Source: Symbiodinium natans (lineage: Eukaryota > Sar > Dinophyceae > Suessiales > Symbiodiniaceae). Taken from it: DNA of 64,000 bases. Position numbers and translations under genes: made by a program. Shown piece after piece: positions 30,277 through 43,650 of this stretch (the stretch's first letter is position 1; each line of letters starts with the position of its first letter). Under the pieces are notes generated by a model. It worked only from the letters and a program-made list of their open reading frames with translations. It ran no database searches and was not told the origin of the DNA. The stretch covers positions 36,001-100,000 of the forward strand of contig CAJNDS010000473.1 of NCBI GenBank assembly GCA_905221605.1, in the 5' to 3' direction.

Positions 30277-32112
30277 GATTGTCATCGTTGGATTGAACAA
30301 TGCTGGCAAGACCACAATTCTGTACAATCTTCATCTTGGCCAGGCCTGTCTGTCCACGGAGCCCACAGTGAAAGAGAGATCATTGGCTGTTGAGCTGGCC
30401 GCGAGGTGGTTTTGACACAACCAACCATTGGAAGCAACGTTCGCCACCCGAAAGCTGAAGGTTTTGTGTTGTCACCCGCATTGTGCTGGGGTAGAAGCGA
30501 AGACTGATCCTGGAGGTAGAAGAAGTGAAGCACGAGAACTTGACTTTTCAGGTTTGGGATCTTGGTGGGCAGGAGTCCTATCACGCCGTGCTTCGTGTTG
30601 ATGACGCCCTTCTGTAGCATGCGATCTCAATGGAAGGAGAGCCTGCGAGCAAACTGGTCCACATATTTCGAGGCCTTGTTTGTCCTTGGTTGGACAAGGT
30701 ACGTTGGTTTTTTTGTGCCAGTTTTTGCCAAAGTGAGAATCACATGCAGGAGGCTGATGCCATCATATTCGTGGTGGACAGTAACGACCAGGCTTTGGGA
30801 GCGTACTTCTTCTCTTCTGATATCTTCCGTGCCTCAACCTTCATTCAGTCGAAAGGTGCCAAAAGTGCCAAAGAAATTTTCGTCGCTGGAATTCAAAGGT
30901 ACAGCACCCCAGAAAGCTCGCATGTAGCATCCTGAGCACTTGTCCTAGGCATGTGAGCTCTTTGTACTGCCCGTCCCTTCGAACTTCCAAAGTTCCGAAG
31001 ATGATTGCCGAAAGAGTTTCTAGACATTGTCAGAGCAGGTTCTCTGAAGTCAATGCGCGGGCATTTGAAAGAGTAGTGCGCGGCACAAACTGCGTCTGTA
31101 TCCGAGATGTTGAGTCGTGTGATCTCGTGTGGATATTTTTTTGGTGTGTATAGATTTCATGGCCGTTAACCGTGTGTTGTTGCGTTGTTCTGCGGTGCTT
31201 CATGTTTTTTGTGTAAGCTTCGATGTGAGCTCAACGTTAGTTTTGACGCCGTGCGAGAGCATTTGGTACACTCCACGATGCCAGTCTGGCAATAAAGTGC
31301 CAAGCTCGTAGGCCTTCCAATTGGTGATGAATGCCTCTTCTCTGGTGCAGGACAATATGGTCCTGGCAAAAATGGAGCTGTTCAATGTCGTTCTGCATGA
31401 GGAGCCCGGAATGCACACCGGACATGTCCGCAAAACAAAACCACGTTTTGTATGACTGCCATCATGAAACTTAGCCGAGTACAGCCTTGTTGTCAAACCG
31501 CATGAGCATTCGGGCTGACGGTGGGAAGCATGATGCCAAGCGCTTTCCTTTGCAAGCCTTTACGCCGCGCTTCGAGTTGCCCCCATTTTTGGGGCTGTCC
31601 TGTTTTCGAAGCTCGATGACTTTTATGGCATTTGAGTCATGTGCTTAGTCTCTGCAGCGGCCTATACTGCAGAGCAAGGGGCAGTCGTTGCCCAGCATCG
31701 TATTTTCCGCGTGGCGGTCAAGTGGCATTTGCATTGATATTCGAGCCTCATACTGTCATGTTGTCAGGACTTGAAACATGCTTGTCTTCTCGTTCTTGCC
31801 AACAAGCAGGACAGCTATTTTGGACCGCCTGGGGCTGCAGTTGCTACCGCTGGCTCTTGTGCAGGACATCCAGGGCAGCCGCAATGCCGGACAGGCCTGG
31901 TTGTAGTAGCTCTGCAAGCGTTGTCATGAAGCTTGGCTATCCTGCTAGATTGCTCAAGACCTCTCGCTGCACAAGATCCTAACCCACGAGTGGCAGGTGC
32001 CGCTTGTTAAGCGAGTTGCTGATGGATCATGAAGCAGAAGGGTCTTTTGTAGCCGAACGTCCTGCTGCAGATTCAAAGTTGCTGTGCTTTGACGGGAGAA
32101 GGCCTTCGTGAG
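30277..32112 (+). CDS. ARL5: ARL5-like ARF-family small GTPase, ten short exons seen
   Basis: Exons: 30277-30343, 30406-30438, 30516-30572, 30637-30672, 30750-30791, 31351-31401, 31768-31809, 31865-31894, 31949-31996, 32071-32112. Joined, they give the P-loop GLNNAGKTTIL, switch I TQPTIGSN, VEEVKHENLTF leading to WDLGGQ, ESLRANWSTYFE, IIFVVDSND, LLVLANKQD, LTHEWQ and IQSCCALTGEGLRE. All GTP-binding motifs are intact. PTIGSNVEE, GGQESLR and IQSCCALTGEGL are features of ARL5, a Golgi-associated GTPase that helps tether endosome-to-Golgi vesicles. Nearly all introns fall in phase 0 and start with GT, GC or GA. The N-terminal myristoylated exon and the last few residues are not identified; a GVEWQRLR stretch near 32620 may be the last exon. 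Confidence 0.88.
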
Positions 32113-35100
32113 GCTCAGCTGTTGCCAATCGCTTCGGCCATCCTGTTGCCTGCACACCTGTTCGCGAATTGCATTTGCCACGTACTTCTGATCTGGTTAT
32201 GCACGGTGCAGTTCTTATCGGTTTAAAGTTGCCTTGAACTATCTTGAACTCTGTGGCTCATGTGCTTACGCCTGAGTATGCCACTAGCTTCTGCAGGGTA
32301 TGAGTTGGATTGCGGGCAGGATCCGGGTGTGCTCCTGAGCAAAGTATCAAGAGAGACTCCGTTGGTGTAGTCATGTGTCGTCCAACAGTCCAATTGAGTC
32401 CATCCCAAGGCACGGCGGAAAGGAGAGGTTTCCGCACCACGCGCGCAGCAAACAGTGAGCTAGAAGGCAGTCGGCCTGCATTCATGGACTTGAAATGGGC
32501 CAGTGTCTTCGCGCGTGTGGTTTGAGTGCTTGGCCATGATTACGGTATTGTGGCCCTAGCCAAGCTCAAAGTTAATGTAAATTGTTTTCCTGCGGAAGTG
32601 CCGCTTGAGGAAAAAGAGCGGCAAAGGAGTTGAATGGCAAAGGCTTCGCATATCCGCCTCAGCCACAATTGGGGTTTGCTGGTGCCAGTGATGGCAGCAC
32701 AATGACAGGATGATCGTCCTGACAGGTTGATGTGGCAAACTTAACAAAAGTGCTTGTACTCGTTTCGGTTACAGCTTCTGTTCGTATTAGACATGGACAC
32801 GGGTTGAACTTATCAGCCTATGTGGAAGCCTCAGCGAACGTTCTTATACGGACAGGTCTAAGTGTATGATCACCTCAAGCTAAGCTGCTAAGCTTATCGG
32901 ACCCCCCTTAAAGGGTACAAACCCTAGTTTCGGAAACCCCTCAACCTTACCGGTTCGGTACCTTTGATCCCCCGATATAAGCCCTTTTAGGATTCTAGTT
33001 TATAACCGTAAACCCTAAACGCCAAACCCCTCCACCCTATCCCCTAAATGCCACATCGATGTCGGAGATGGAAACGTCCGCCGTTGCTATCGAGTTCTCA
33101 CAGGTAGTTTGCGTTTGTACGCTCGGGCTTTTTCGGAAGGAGTCTGCAACTTCTCGCATACTTTGCACACGTAGCGCCACTCTCAAAGGGTGCCCATGGG
33201 TTCGCTTCCGAGAATAGTATACAGTCACAGACCCTCTAAGCCTAAAGAGTAGAATCTAAGACGGAGCATGAGCAACCCATGCGGCGATGAACTCATGCAA
33301 TGTGGACTTGCATGTGGAGCAGCGAGACAGGTCAGGGTCTTGATGCAACACTCTGAGAGAGCAGCTCTTTGACGAGAGAAAACGGTCACCCACTTGTTGG
33401 CACATGAAGTCGGCTAAGGTCCGATCGGGCAGAGGCATTCCGTACCTACTGGACATGGCACGTGGATGTTGCATGATGTTGCTAATGTGTGTTTTGGAGG
33501 CCTTGTCATCACCTTCATCTTCCAGGCATGGCAAAGGTTCTTCCACAGCAGACTGTGAAGCAAAATGCTTGCTTGGCGACATATCTGGCAATCTGACCGA
33601 TGTCTACAGGTCATCTGACTCCAACTACTTGGATCAGGTTGGCCCTGGAGGTGGGGCTGTGTCTATGTGCAGCAACAATCTTGTGAGCAGGAATCAAGGG
33701 GTCGTCGCCCAGTTCGGCCGCCACGCCCAGCCCTTCTCGGCCGTGACAAGGCTGAGGACGTGATGTTTGTTCTTACGTGTTCTATTTCTCATGCACGCTT
33801 CGACTTACTTTCCAAACTTTGGCTTTTTCTGGGACCGGCGACTGGAGGAACCACGCCACGCAGCAAACTCAAGGGCGGGCATCGCAGAGGTGAACACAAG
33901 CCTTCGTCTTAATGCGAGAACTGTCATTCATGTCAATGAAAGGAGCACCCTTCCATAAGCTTGCGGCACAGCCCCAGCCTCATCGAAAATGATGTCGTTG
34001 AGACTGCTGAAGTTGTAAGTGCACGTGCTGAGAGTTGTAAGTGCACGTGTGTGTGTGTGTGTGTGCGGGTGCGGGTCAATCAGCAGCTTTCGGCAGAGGC
34101 AACTTGGCGCCATGTGCTGCAACTCCGCAGGACGCCATTCAGTGAAACTCTGGTAACTAGTACTCTCTTTTGGGTAGTTATTGCTCTGGCATGCTGTTGT
34201 TATGCACTTGTGCACGGAACTGCCGTTGAGGCAGGTGAAGCTGGGCGAAAACCAGTGGGCATCCAGGCACTTCTGCGAGTCGAATCATGAATCAAGTCAA
34301 GTCTCGAAACTCTTTCCGCACCAGGATTCCAAAGCGAAGGGAGTGGTGGGGGCGCTGGGCAATGTCGTACAGGATCAGTTGCAGATGAAGTGCCTTCTGC
34401 TGTGTCTTGAAAGTTGCAACGTTCGAGACAAGCCTCTGTACACAGACTGTACTTTCTGGCCTGGTACTTTCCATGTAGGTCAGTTAGGGCATGAGACTGT
34501 TGTGAGACGATGTGAAAGCAAATCTTCAGTTTTTTCTTTCAATTGCTTCCTCAGCCCCTCTTTGCATGAACGTGCCAATATCATCGGATATTCTTTGTCT
34601 ACACATCACAGGAAATCACTGAGGTTCTGTGTGGAATGCCTGTCAGGCTGTTGAGATGCCAAACTCTTGTTTGCGGATCTTTCATTGTACTGGGCCGGCT
34701 GATTCTCAAAAACCAAGGAATTCCGGCAGCAAACATGCCAGCAAGTGCCAAGAGCAATGCAGCCGTGCAGGCTGTATGGGACACGCGGGATGGAATGGGC
34801 ACACTTGGGGCGCAGGAGACTGGGGGGTCGGGCAAAGGAATGCTATTGAGCTGCGGGATGTCCCAGCGAGAGATATTTTGGTCGGACACTGTTTCTTTGA
34901 GTCTCTATGGGGTCGGCCTGGTTCCTGTGACTTGCTTTTTGCTTACAGTTTGCATCCTCATTGGAATCTCCGTGCCTGGCTTAGGTCTTAGAGTCTTTAG
35001 GTGCTAAGGGTCACAGCCGAGCTTCGAGCAATTTGGGCACATGCAGTCTTAAGTCTCATGTCATATATGAAATCCTTCGCGAAAGCTTCTCGAGGTCTTT

Positions 35101-35460
35101 CGAGGAAAAGGCTTGTTCATGTGAGCGCGCTCGCGCCTCTGCATCATCAGGCTTGACAACGCTATATTTGGCATCCGTTAGCTCAACATCGCAAGTTTTA
35201 GCAGAAGTTGCTTAACAACGCTTTGCCCAACCAACCGAGAAACAGTCCTTCAGAGGCACACAGTTTAGAATGCACTTGTCATAAATCCCATGACATGGTC
35301 GATATCCACTACAAAACGGTCAAGGTCAGGGTACGTCGGTTACATGGCCTTGCATGGTGAGCATGCCGCTGTTCTCTGCTTGATGTTAGCGTAGCTATGG
35401 TTTGTAGGTGCAAGCAGAAAAGCCAGACAGAACAGTTTTGTTCCAGCCATTCCAAGAGGA
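32113..35460. other. No confident gene
   Basis: Includes a short stretch near 32880-33040 with CCCTAAA-like decay and a (GT)n tract at about 34048-34068. An open frame at 34605-35007 ends in a hydrophobic segment (TCFLLTVCILIGISV), but I recognise no family and splicing cannot be judged. Likely introns or intergenic DNA. Confidence 0.3.
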
Positions 35461-36680
35461 TAATGAAATTTTAAGGTTACGCTTAGGGTTTTGTTGTTTC
35501 AACCTTCAGGGTTCAGCGTTAAGGGCTTAGTATTGGTGCTTCTTGAGATGTCAGGGTGAAGATCTGAAGATATTGGTGCTTAACTCTTGACATTTTTCGG
35601 GTTAAGGGTTCATGGTTCTGGTGCTTAAAAGTTATGCTTAAGACTTGAGGCATGAGGGTCAAGGGCTTCTGGTTTGGGTGCTCAAGTCTTGAGAGGCTTA
35701 AGGGTTGGGCTTCAGACTTCAGGATTCAGGGTTAATAGGTTTAGAGATGTTGAGGGTTTAGGGATGTTTGGGTTTAGGGATGCTAGGGTTGTTGGATGTT
35801 TGGGTTTAGGGATGTTTGGGGGTTGGAATGTTAGGGTTTACGGGGATGTTAGGGTTTAGGGGATGTTGGGGGTTGGGGATGTTCGGGTTCAGGGATCTTC
35901 GGGTTAGAGATGTTCGGGTGTAGGGATGTTGGTATTTAGGGGTGTTCGGGTTTGTAGGGTGTCAGTGTTTAGGGATGTTTGCGTTTAGGGATGTTAGGGT
36001 TGAGGAAGTTAGGATGGAGGGTTACCGGGGTGTTCTGGGATTTAGGGAAATTCTAGGAGTTACCGGGGCTATGAGGCTTTAAGGAATATTTAGGTTTAGG
36101 TGTGGGCTAAGTTTTAAAGGCAACCGCATGTTTTCATTAACAGACATCTTGAACATTTTTGCATTCGACAAAATCAAAGCCAATATTCTGCGAATCCCAG
36201 ATTTTCTCATTCCCAAACTTAATCCTGTATTCTACGAATTCCAACACCAAAGCCTATACTCTGCGAATCCCAGAAAAATCAGGAGCTAGGCAATTGGAGT
36301 AGCTAGAGCTAGTTACCTAGCTCTAAACCCTAAACCTTGGGTTTTGATTTTTGTCTTGGTTTGGGTTTTGGTTTGGGTTTGGGTTTTGGGTTTAGGTTTT
36401 GGGTTTAGGTTTGGGGTTCAGGTTTTGGCTTCAAATTTTGGGTTTAGGTTTTAGGTTAAGTTTTGGGTTTGGGATTTAAGCTTCGGGTTGAAGCTTTTGG
36501 GTTTAGGTTTTGCGTTTAGGTTTTGGATATAGGTTTTGGGTTCAGGATTAGGTGTAGGGCTTTAAGTTTAGGGTTTTGGGTTTAGGGGTGTAGGTTTAGG
36601 ATTTCTGGTTTAAGGCTTAGGGGTCCAGAAGTTTGGGGGTCTGGGAGTGTAGGGTTTAGGGTTAGGGTCTAGGGATGTAG
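35461..36680 (+). repeat. Degenerate telomere-like (TTTAGGG-derived) DNA
   Basis: Strings of 'gggtttagggatgtt', 'ttgggtttaggtttt' and similar words on the + strand, with no perfect array. It looks like an old interstitial telomere-type array expanded and mutated. No gene. Confidence 0.7.
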
Positions 36681-39600
36681 GCATGGATTTTGATATAAGT
36701 GAACTCGAAGCTTGCAGTAGCTGCAAACAGCGGCAGCTCAGCCCCAAACCCTAAACCCTAAAACCCTAAAACCCTACGAACACATCAATGTGGTATAACG
36801 CATTCAACTATGCCTTAACAGAAAAAGGGGGTCCTTCCGGTTTTGTTTTGAAGCGAACGGTGCTCCAATACTGTGTCGGCGGACCGGAGTTTTTGTGGGA
36901 TGCATTGTGTGAGCGATTCCTTCCTTCTCCGATTTGTGTAGACTTTCAGGTTTCATGCCCTCGTTGCAGGTACGGCTTGGCAATAGAGCTGGACGACTTC
37001 ACGCGCAAGGTGAGGGCCGATGTTGCAGAAGAATGCGTTAATCACCGTGGCGTGATTCTTGTGGAGTAGGTTGAAAGCCTTTGTCGTGCACAACTCGGAA
37101 GCGTTGAAGATTTGGATTCTTGCTCGGTTGACTGGGCCCCAGTGCTTCAGACCTGTGCCGCACCACCTGGCTTGTACAGTGTCGAAGTCGAAGACGCAGC
37201 AGCGACAGAGAGAGAGGGGCACAGGCGACGTGCGTGAACAACCTCAAGGAGATGCGTTTCCGCACGAGGGATGCAGGGCACCCAAATATGTTCGATCAAT
37301 CTAGGAGCATGTCAATTCTTGGTGTGGCTAAGGGCAAGAGAAGCATGGCTTTGCAGCTTGAGCCTCACGTCCTCGAAACATTCGAGGAGTTGCTGAGTGA
37401 GGTGGGGACGAAATGGCCATGTCAGTTCTGGTGAAGGTTTTTCCGGGTCCTTCCTAACTGTAAAGGGGGCATGTCCTGAAAGGATATATTGGCGTTGCCG
37501 CCTGCAAAGTGCAAAGGATATACTGGCTAGAAAATCCGGAGCTCTGTGCAATCAAAAAGGGGGATGAGGGCACTGGGTCGAATCGTTCCTCAAGGAATCT
37601 AAACAGCTGGCGCTTTTTGCCCCAGTTCAACATACAATCATTCAAAATCCGCTCTTCTTTTCAATTCTCCAAGGGTTAGTAGGTTTAGACAAAAACTCTA
37701 ATTTAGCCTGCCCCCCTTTTGGTGGCCCTCGGACAGAATGGAATGCAGGTGCGCTTCTGTCAGGTACATGGTATGATCTTTCCGGATTATCTTTTCGGAT
37801 TCAGTAGTAGAGAATCTTGGTCGTGCCGACGGTCACGAACAAGCGATCTCCACGTTGAATCAAGTATCGAAGAAGATGTGCCCTCAACCTGAACATGTTT
37901 TTTGGTTGAACAACCCTAGGCACCCTAGCAGGACATACCGGGCATCACACAGCCTAAGCCAAGACCAAAGAGAGTGCAGCCTTAAGCGCTGAGCGCCCAA
38001 GAAGTGGGTCAAGCAATGGAACCTGGAGTAGGACGGCTTCAACACGTAAACGCGCCTTGCGGTAGTGATCCCAAGTACGGAAGGACCTTCTTGGAATTAA
38101 TTCCATGGAGCAAGCATGAGCAAGCCATTCCCAGCTCAAAAGATGTTGACCAGGCCACTGTGATGACCGGCACAGCCTGTGCCATTGCTACGGTGCGCCG
38201 AAGTGGCTGATCCAGCATGATGGATGTACGTGCGAAAGATGCATTCTCGCGGAGGTGTATCAACTGCAGTCTTGGCGGGCTGTTGCTGTATTCCGTCAGG
38301 TTCTCCCAGCTTGAAGACACTGGATACAGCAAATGACTGATTTTGGACACGTCGTGCTTGCAGGACTACGCTCGACCTGCTGCCCTTGTCGGAAAATGTG
38401 CCTTGCTTCTGTCATCTTGAAGCATTGAAGCATTGCGGCTACTGCACCTTTCTGCGGAAGGTTCTGACATCTCTATGGAGCCTCTGATTGCATTCACGGC
38501 GCAGGAGTTTCGCTCTGTTCTTTGCTTAGTCAGGTCTAGCAATCAGGTATAGCCGTCCAGCCGTCTGCCTGGCCTGCAGTGCTTGCGTCTGTAAGCATCT
38601 GTTGCTTCGTCCATGAGAGTTGGAGTGCAGAGCAGCTCGGTGTGGAGCCACAAGGCTGTGATCTTCAACATCACAGTGACTGAGGCACACTTGAGTGGTA
38701 CGGTATTCGCAAGATGAGAAATTTGACACAACTACTTGGCTTTGGCAGGTCCTGAATGTGTCAGAACCGCTTGAGCCGGGAGCGGAGGTCGAGCCTGTTC
38801 CCAGCTTGCGCGATGAGTACCCGGGGAAGACTCAATTCGTCACGACGTTCATGACTCGTCAGTGGCATTGTGCGGCCCCGTAGAGCTGTGCCAGGTACTT
38901 GGGCCTTAGAAGATCCATGGCGCAAGCGGTGCAGTTCCAGCGCCCCGCCGCAGCTCCGCAGTCGCCGGCCTTTCAAAAGACCCAGAAGGTACCGCAAGAT
39001 AGTTACAAGGCAGTCACAGCAAGAGGGGGCAAGAGTGGTTTTTGTGTGGTCTTGTCGATGGCTGAGCCTGCTGGGAGAGGTGGCAGTGCCTGCAGCTGCT
39101 CGCGATCTGGCAGGTTCGCTACAGTCAAGAAATGCTACTAAGGTTTAGTTAGGCCAGTTAGGCCTCAGTGGCTCCGCAGATATCACGTTCGGAGGAATCG
39201 CAGACTTCTCTCGGCACGGTCTGGGTGATGCCCTTCTGGTGCGCCGTGTGTGCTTCATCTCTGATTCATTGGCTGGGATTACGTCGATGAGTGTGGCCAT
39301 ATGTGTGAGGAGAGAAGGGCAGCTGAAGCTGCACAGCCTAGCGTGGCACATCACCTTAGCATGACCGTGAGATCATGCCAGCTTATGCCAGCATATGCCA
39401 GCCCAAGCCCAAACCCCGTCGCTGAGATGAGCATGGCGATGGACTGGCTTTGGTCACGAGGCATATGGTGTTGGGACTTTCGTGGGTGAGGGTTAAGGTA
39501 TTGACTGGTACATACCCGTACATACTACTACATACCGGCAAACACGATGTGAGGCCAACCCACCTGGCTTTCTCACGGACAAGTAGCACAAGAGAGGCCC

Positions 39601-42600
39601 CGGAGAACCGGTGGCAGTGCAAGAGCCCCAGTCTCTAGAAAGCCATCTGCTGGCTGTGGCAGCTTGGTTGCAGCTCGGTTGCAGTCGGCTGTTGTTGGTT
39701 GTTGTTGGCTCCTCGAGGCTCCTCCTTCCTCGCGTCGTGAAGCGCACCACTCGCAGCTTGCTTGCATATGGACACTGACGACACCTTTGCTAGTTTCTGT
39801 GCCAAAGCCAGGCGGCACGCGACTGCGAGTGAGTCTTTCAAGCTGGACATGCGCAAGGCATGCGGGCCTGCGGGCAAGATGCTTGTACGCAAAGAACTTT
39901 GGGTGGGGCTGGGGGCAGGTCCCGTACAAGAGCCCGTGTGCCGGTGGCCGCTTCGGCTGCAACTCAGGCCACTCTCTGCCATTGTGCATATGGCAAGGCC
40001 GGCGTTTTGTGCGGAATAAATCTGCCAGGTCAGGGCCGGAACCAGCAATCGTCCTCTCGGCACGGACCTTTGCTGTCCAGGGCATGCATTCCATTCTGAC
40101 TGGAGCACGCGTGTGCCGTGTTTTTGTCTGGCTTGATCTGCATTCTTCTTTTCACTGAGAGCCGGGCAGGTGAAGCATTCTGTCAACATTTGCGTCAGTC
40201 TAATGCCGTTTTTCTTTTCATGGTGGAGTGCACTTTTTTCATGATGCTTTGCAACGCTTTCAATATTTTTGCTGTTTGGCTTCGTCACCCAATTGTGGAT
40301 TCATTTAGGACGTTGGAAGGGTGTAATTAGAGTTTACCATTGCCGTTGCTGTTGAAGGGTTTGCCGCTCTCTTTTGCTGGTGGGCTTTAGGCTTCATGCC
40401 GTGTTCTCACTGTTCTGTGTTAGAAGCTCTTTGAAACTCTAGGGCTAGCTGCTTCAAGTGCAGCTTGGGCCCTACTTTGACGTCATTGATAACCACAACA
40501 CTCGCGGCGGGGAGGGAAAACTTAGAGTTGGAAAAAATCTCCTGAACAGTCCTTGGTCTTGTTTCGGTCTTATCCCAGGCTGTGGGGATCTAACGACTTG
40601 AGGTTGAGGAAGTTCGCATGAAGTTTAAGTTTGAAGGGTTGGGTCCAGGGTTTAGGGGATAGAGAAATTTGGGGTTGAAGCTCTGGGTTTAGGTTTAGGG
40701 GCAGTTTAGTGCATGTTTAGGGTCTTAAGTGGCACTGGTTCGGTTCGCTCGGTTCGTTCGATTCGTGGCCAAGCAACACAACAAACGGCCATGGTCAGAT
40801 TTTGCGAAGCCCCTTACCACGTTGGCTCCCTCTGGCTCTTGTTGGCTTCCTGGTTAGTTGGCTATGTTGGCTGCATGGCCGGAAGCCTTGGCTCCTGCTC
40901 ACAGCGGCGTATGGATTGGTGGGGATGGCTGGGGCATTGGGCCCGGATTGTTACAGACTTTACAGCTCCTTTCCCGGAACTTGGCTCCGGGGGACATGGT
41001 AAGACGTGCTACGAAAACGAAGTTCTGGTCGGAGGCTTGACGACCTTGGTCAAATTCATTTGGACGATTTTAGAGCTGCGGGGCGTGCATACTGAGAATA
41101 TGCAATGGAGACGGCCTGCATTCAGAAGCTGATAATAAAAGATAATGCCTGTGAAAGTGGCCACTTCCCAGAGTGCCGGGAGAACTGCCAAGAAATCAAA
41201 AGTGGTCCAACCAAGCAGGTCTTGGTGTTGGAGGAGGTGATCTGAGCAAGACGATTCCCTAGAGCACCTTTGGGGGGTGCGGCAGCTCCGTGAACTCTTG
41301 AGGTAGGTCAAGCGAGCCTGAAAGCGGAAGATACCATGAGAAAGGAAAGCGTTGTCCCCACCTCATGAACCGAGGTTGAGGGCAAGGTCCTGTCAGAAAA
41401 GGGCAATCGCTGTGAACTTCCTGGCAACGTAGGCGCCATTTTATAATGTCGCCCCAAACCACAGAGTTTCTAGTACTGGCTCCCCTCTGATCCTTGGGTT
41501 TGTCCTATGGCCCAGTTAAGGCTCCGCCGCATGCAGTGGAAGGGTTTCTGCCAGGCTCCAACAGTACGGCCCAGCTTAAGGCTCTTGTCGAGCTCAAGAT
41601 AGCCTATCAGATCGAGGGAGGACATCGGTTTTCAACCGGTATGTGCAAGCAAGCTGGGGCTCAACGACTTCAGCTGGGTTGTGATTTTCCTACGGGGTTT
41701 CCCGCCAGTGCGCTCGTGCTATTCTCTGCGGAAGGGTTGGGTCGCGTTGCATTGTCGTTGCTTCGAGTGGAACGTGCCTTTGTTTGCATCTGGCAACGGG
41801 CAGAAACAGTTGAGATCAAACCACCATATTGGTTCCTCATCGCTGCAACGAACGATCTCGGGTTGCATGCGCTTTGCATTGTTTGTGATTAGGACCGAGT
41901 GTGGACAATGTGAGAAAACGACAGATGATGGGATCACTCAGGCCATCCGCTCGGCCAGAGTTCGTGACGCCAGCGCCGTTAACGATGGTGCCGCGCCAAG
42001 TCTCCTGCATCTGAGTAGGGCAGATTTGCCCTGAAGCAGCACAGGCTTGTGCCGAGCTTGCCGAGCGCAGAGATGTGAGATGTTAACGAGATTAATGAGG
42101 CTGGCCTGGGTCCAGCCACCCTATCTCGCGCTGATTCTCCAGAAACTCCACCGGCAGCGCGCATGCGGCAGGACTGAGAGCCTGAGTTATGAGCCTGCAC
42201 AAATTGTTGCACCATGAAGCCTCGTGAGCCTCGTGAACCTAGTTCCATGTGAAGCCCTGGAGGAGGCCGCTGGTTTCGAGCACGCGAACGTGGTCCTGGC
42301 CAAGTATGTCACGTCAGCTTCCAGGGGCAAGTTGCCTGCCGTGGCAGGTACTTTCCCCACCAGAGGCGGATGATGCAAGGCGGAGGCAAGAAGCAAAGGC
42401 TTCCTCACGTCAATTCACGTGTGTATCTTGTCAGGAGAGGCGATTCACGAACATCTCTGAACTGGGGTTTCTGCTCGTAGCGGAGACTTGATGAGGAGGA
42501 AGAGTTAACGCCAGGTCAATGACCCTGTAACATAGACCGTCGCAGTGGAAGCATGGCATTCAGCATGTCAATTCTCGCATCATTGAATGCAACCAATAGT

Positions 42601-43650
42601 CAAATCACGACGCGGTGACCCGTTTGGGCTGAATTTCTTGCCACACACTGCGCTGTTAGTGAACACGGAATCCGAAAGCTGGAAGCCGTCTTGTCTTACG
42701 ATCGAAGTGCACGAGAAAACGAAGAAGGCCCCGAGAGAGGATCAGCAGTGCATGTGATGTTGTTTTTGTTTATCAACGTTGCTGCATCTGACTGCAGACA
42801 CAAAGTACAAGCAATGGTGCTGTCACCATCACCTCACGAATCTGAAGGAAGCAGTTTCTGTACTATCGCTTGTAGTTGAGACTATTCGCAGGGTCATTAA
42901 GCAATCGCAGCAACACAGTCCATGGCCGGGCTTGCCGAGCCTCACATCCACAAGCTTCAAGCACCTCAGCCCTACTGACAAAGCTTAACTGTAGGCCTTT
43001 GTTGTGCATGTCCGCATGTGCTGCATGCAGCCTGAAGCCCAGCACACCGCTATTCACAACTGCGCACTCATGATGCAAGCTGGAGTGCGGGTGAGTCTAA
43101 AGATGTCGAGTGCTGCGGGAGCCTGCAGAACTTATGAGACTTATGAGTGCAAGTCCCAAACGCTCAATCCCGACCACAACACCTCGACACCAAGCCGCAC
43201 TAAGCCAAGTTAAATTACCCAAGGTCGTAGAATTTTACATCTTCAGCTTTTACAACCTAGATCACTACCCCAGTCCGCGTCCAGCACTTTCAAATCATAC
43301 CTAGAAGCGCTGCCATCAATACACCTCGTTGAGCAGGCACGGCCTGTGTTAGCAAGAGAATGTGCAGCAAGCCAAAGAAGCTGAAGTTTGGCAAACGGGG
43401 CTGAGCCACCCAGAAGGTGTCAAGGCTTGAGGAAGTCTCTCCCACGTGTGTCGCTTTTCATCTACCTGCGTCGGTATGCTGTCAGACTCAGACGCCACCA
43501 CACACCACCGTGGAACGAAAGCCAAGGTGGATGTGATGTCCACGAAGAAGAAAGTCCGCCTTGGTGGGATACCCAAGACTCGCAACACAAGACTTGTCAC
43601 ATGCCGGTTCTTTGCTCTTCAGCTGGAGTAAAGTTGTGTTCAGTCTGTTC
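36681..43650. other. No confident gene; scattered exon-like frames
   Basis: Several short open stretches begin at AG|G sites (for example after 38747, VLNVSEPLEPGAEVEPVP; and 36970-37069, YGLAIELDDFTRK), but I could not join them into a known protein. A LINE RNase H relic lies at 41494-41620. Several TTTAGGG-like words occur near 40620-40720. Confidence 0.3.
41494..41620 (+). pseudogene. Relic of a LINE RNase H domain
   Basis: The frame reads LSYGPVKAPPHAVEGFLPGS and goes on through NSTAQLKALVEL. The intact LINE here has GYGPVKTSPLSAEGPLPGS and NTGELKALIEL at the same place. Similarity ends on both sides, so it is a fragment of a related, not identical, LINE. Confidence 0.75.

Noticed and set aside
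36788..37435. Possible mitochondrial ribosomal protein mL43-like gene (FVLKRTVLQYC..GG and a later RTRDAGHPNM stretch)
   Set aside because: Only a few residues fit, the characteristic GGSSRG motif is absent, and I could not join the pieces with sensible splice sites.
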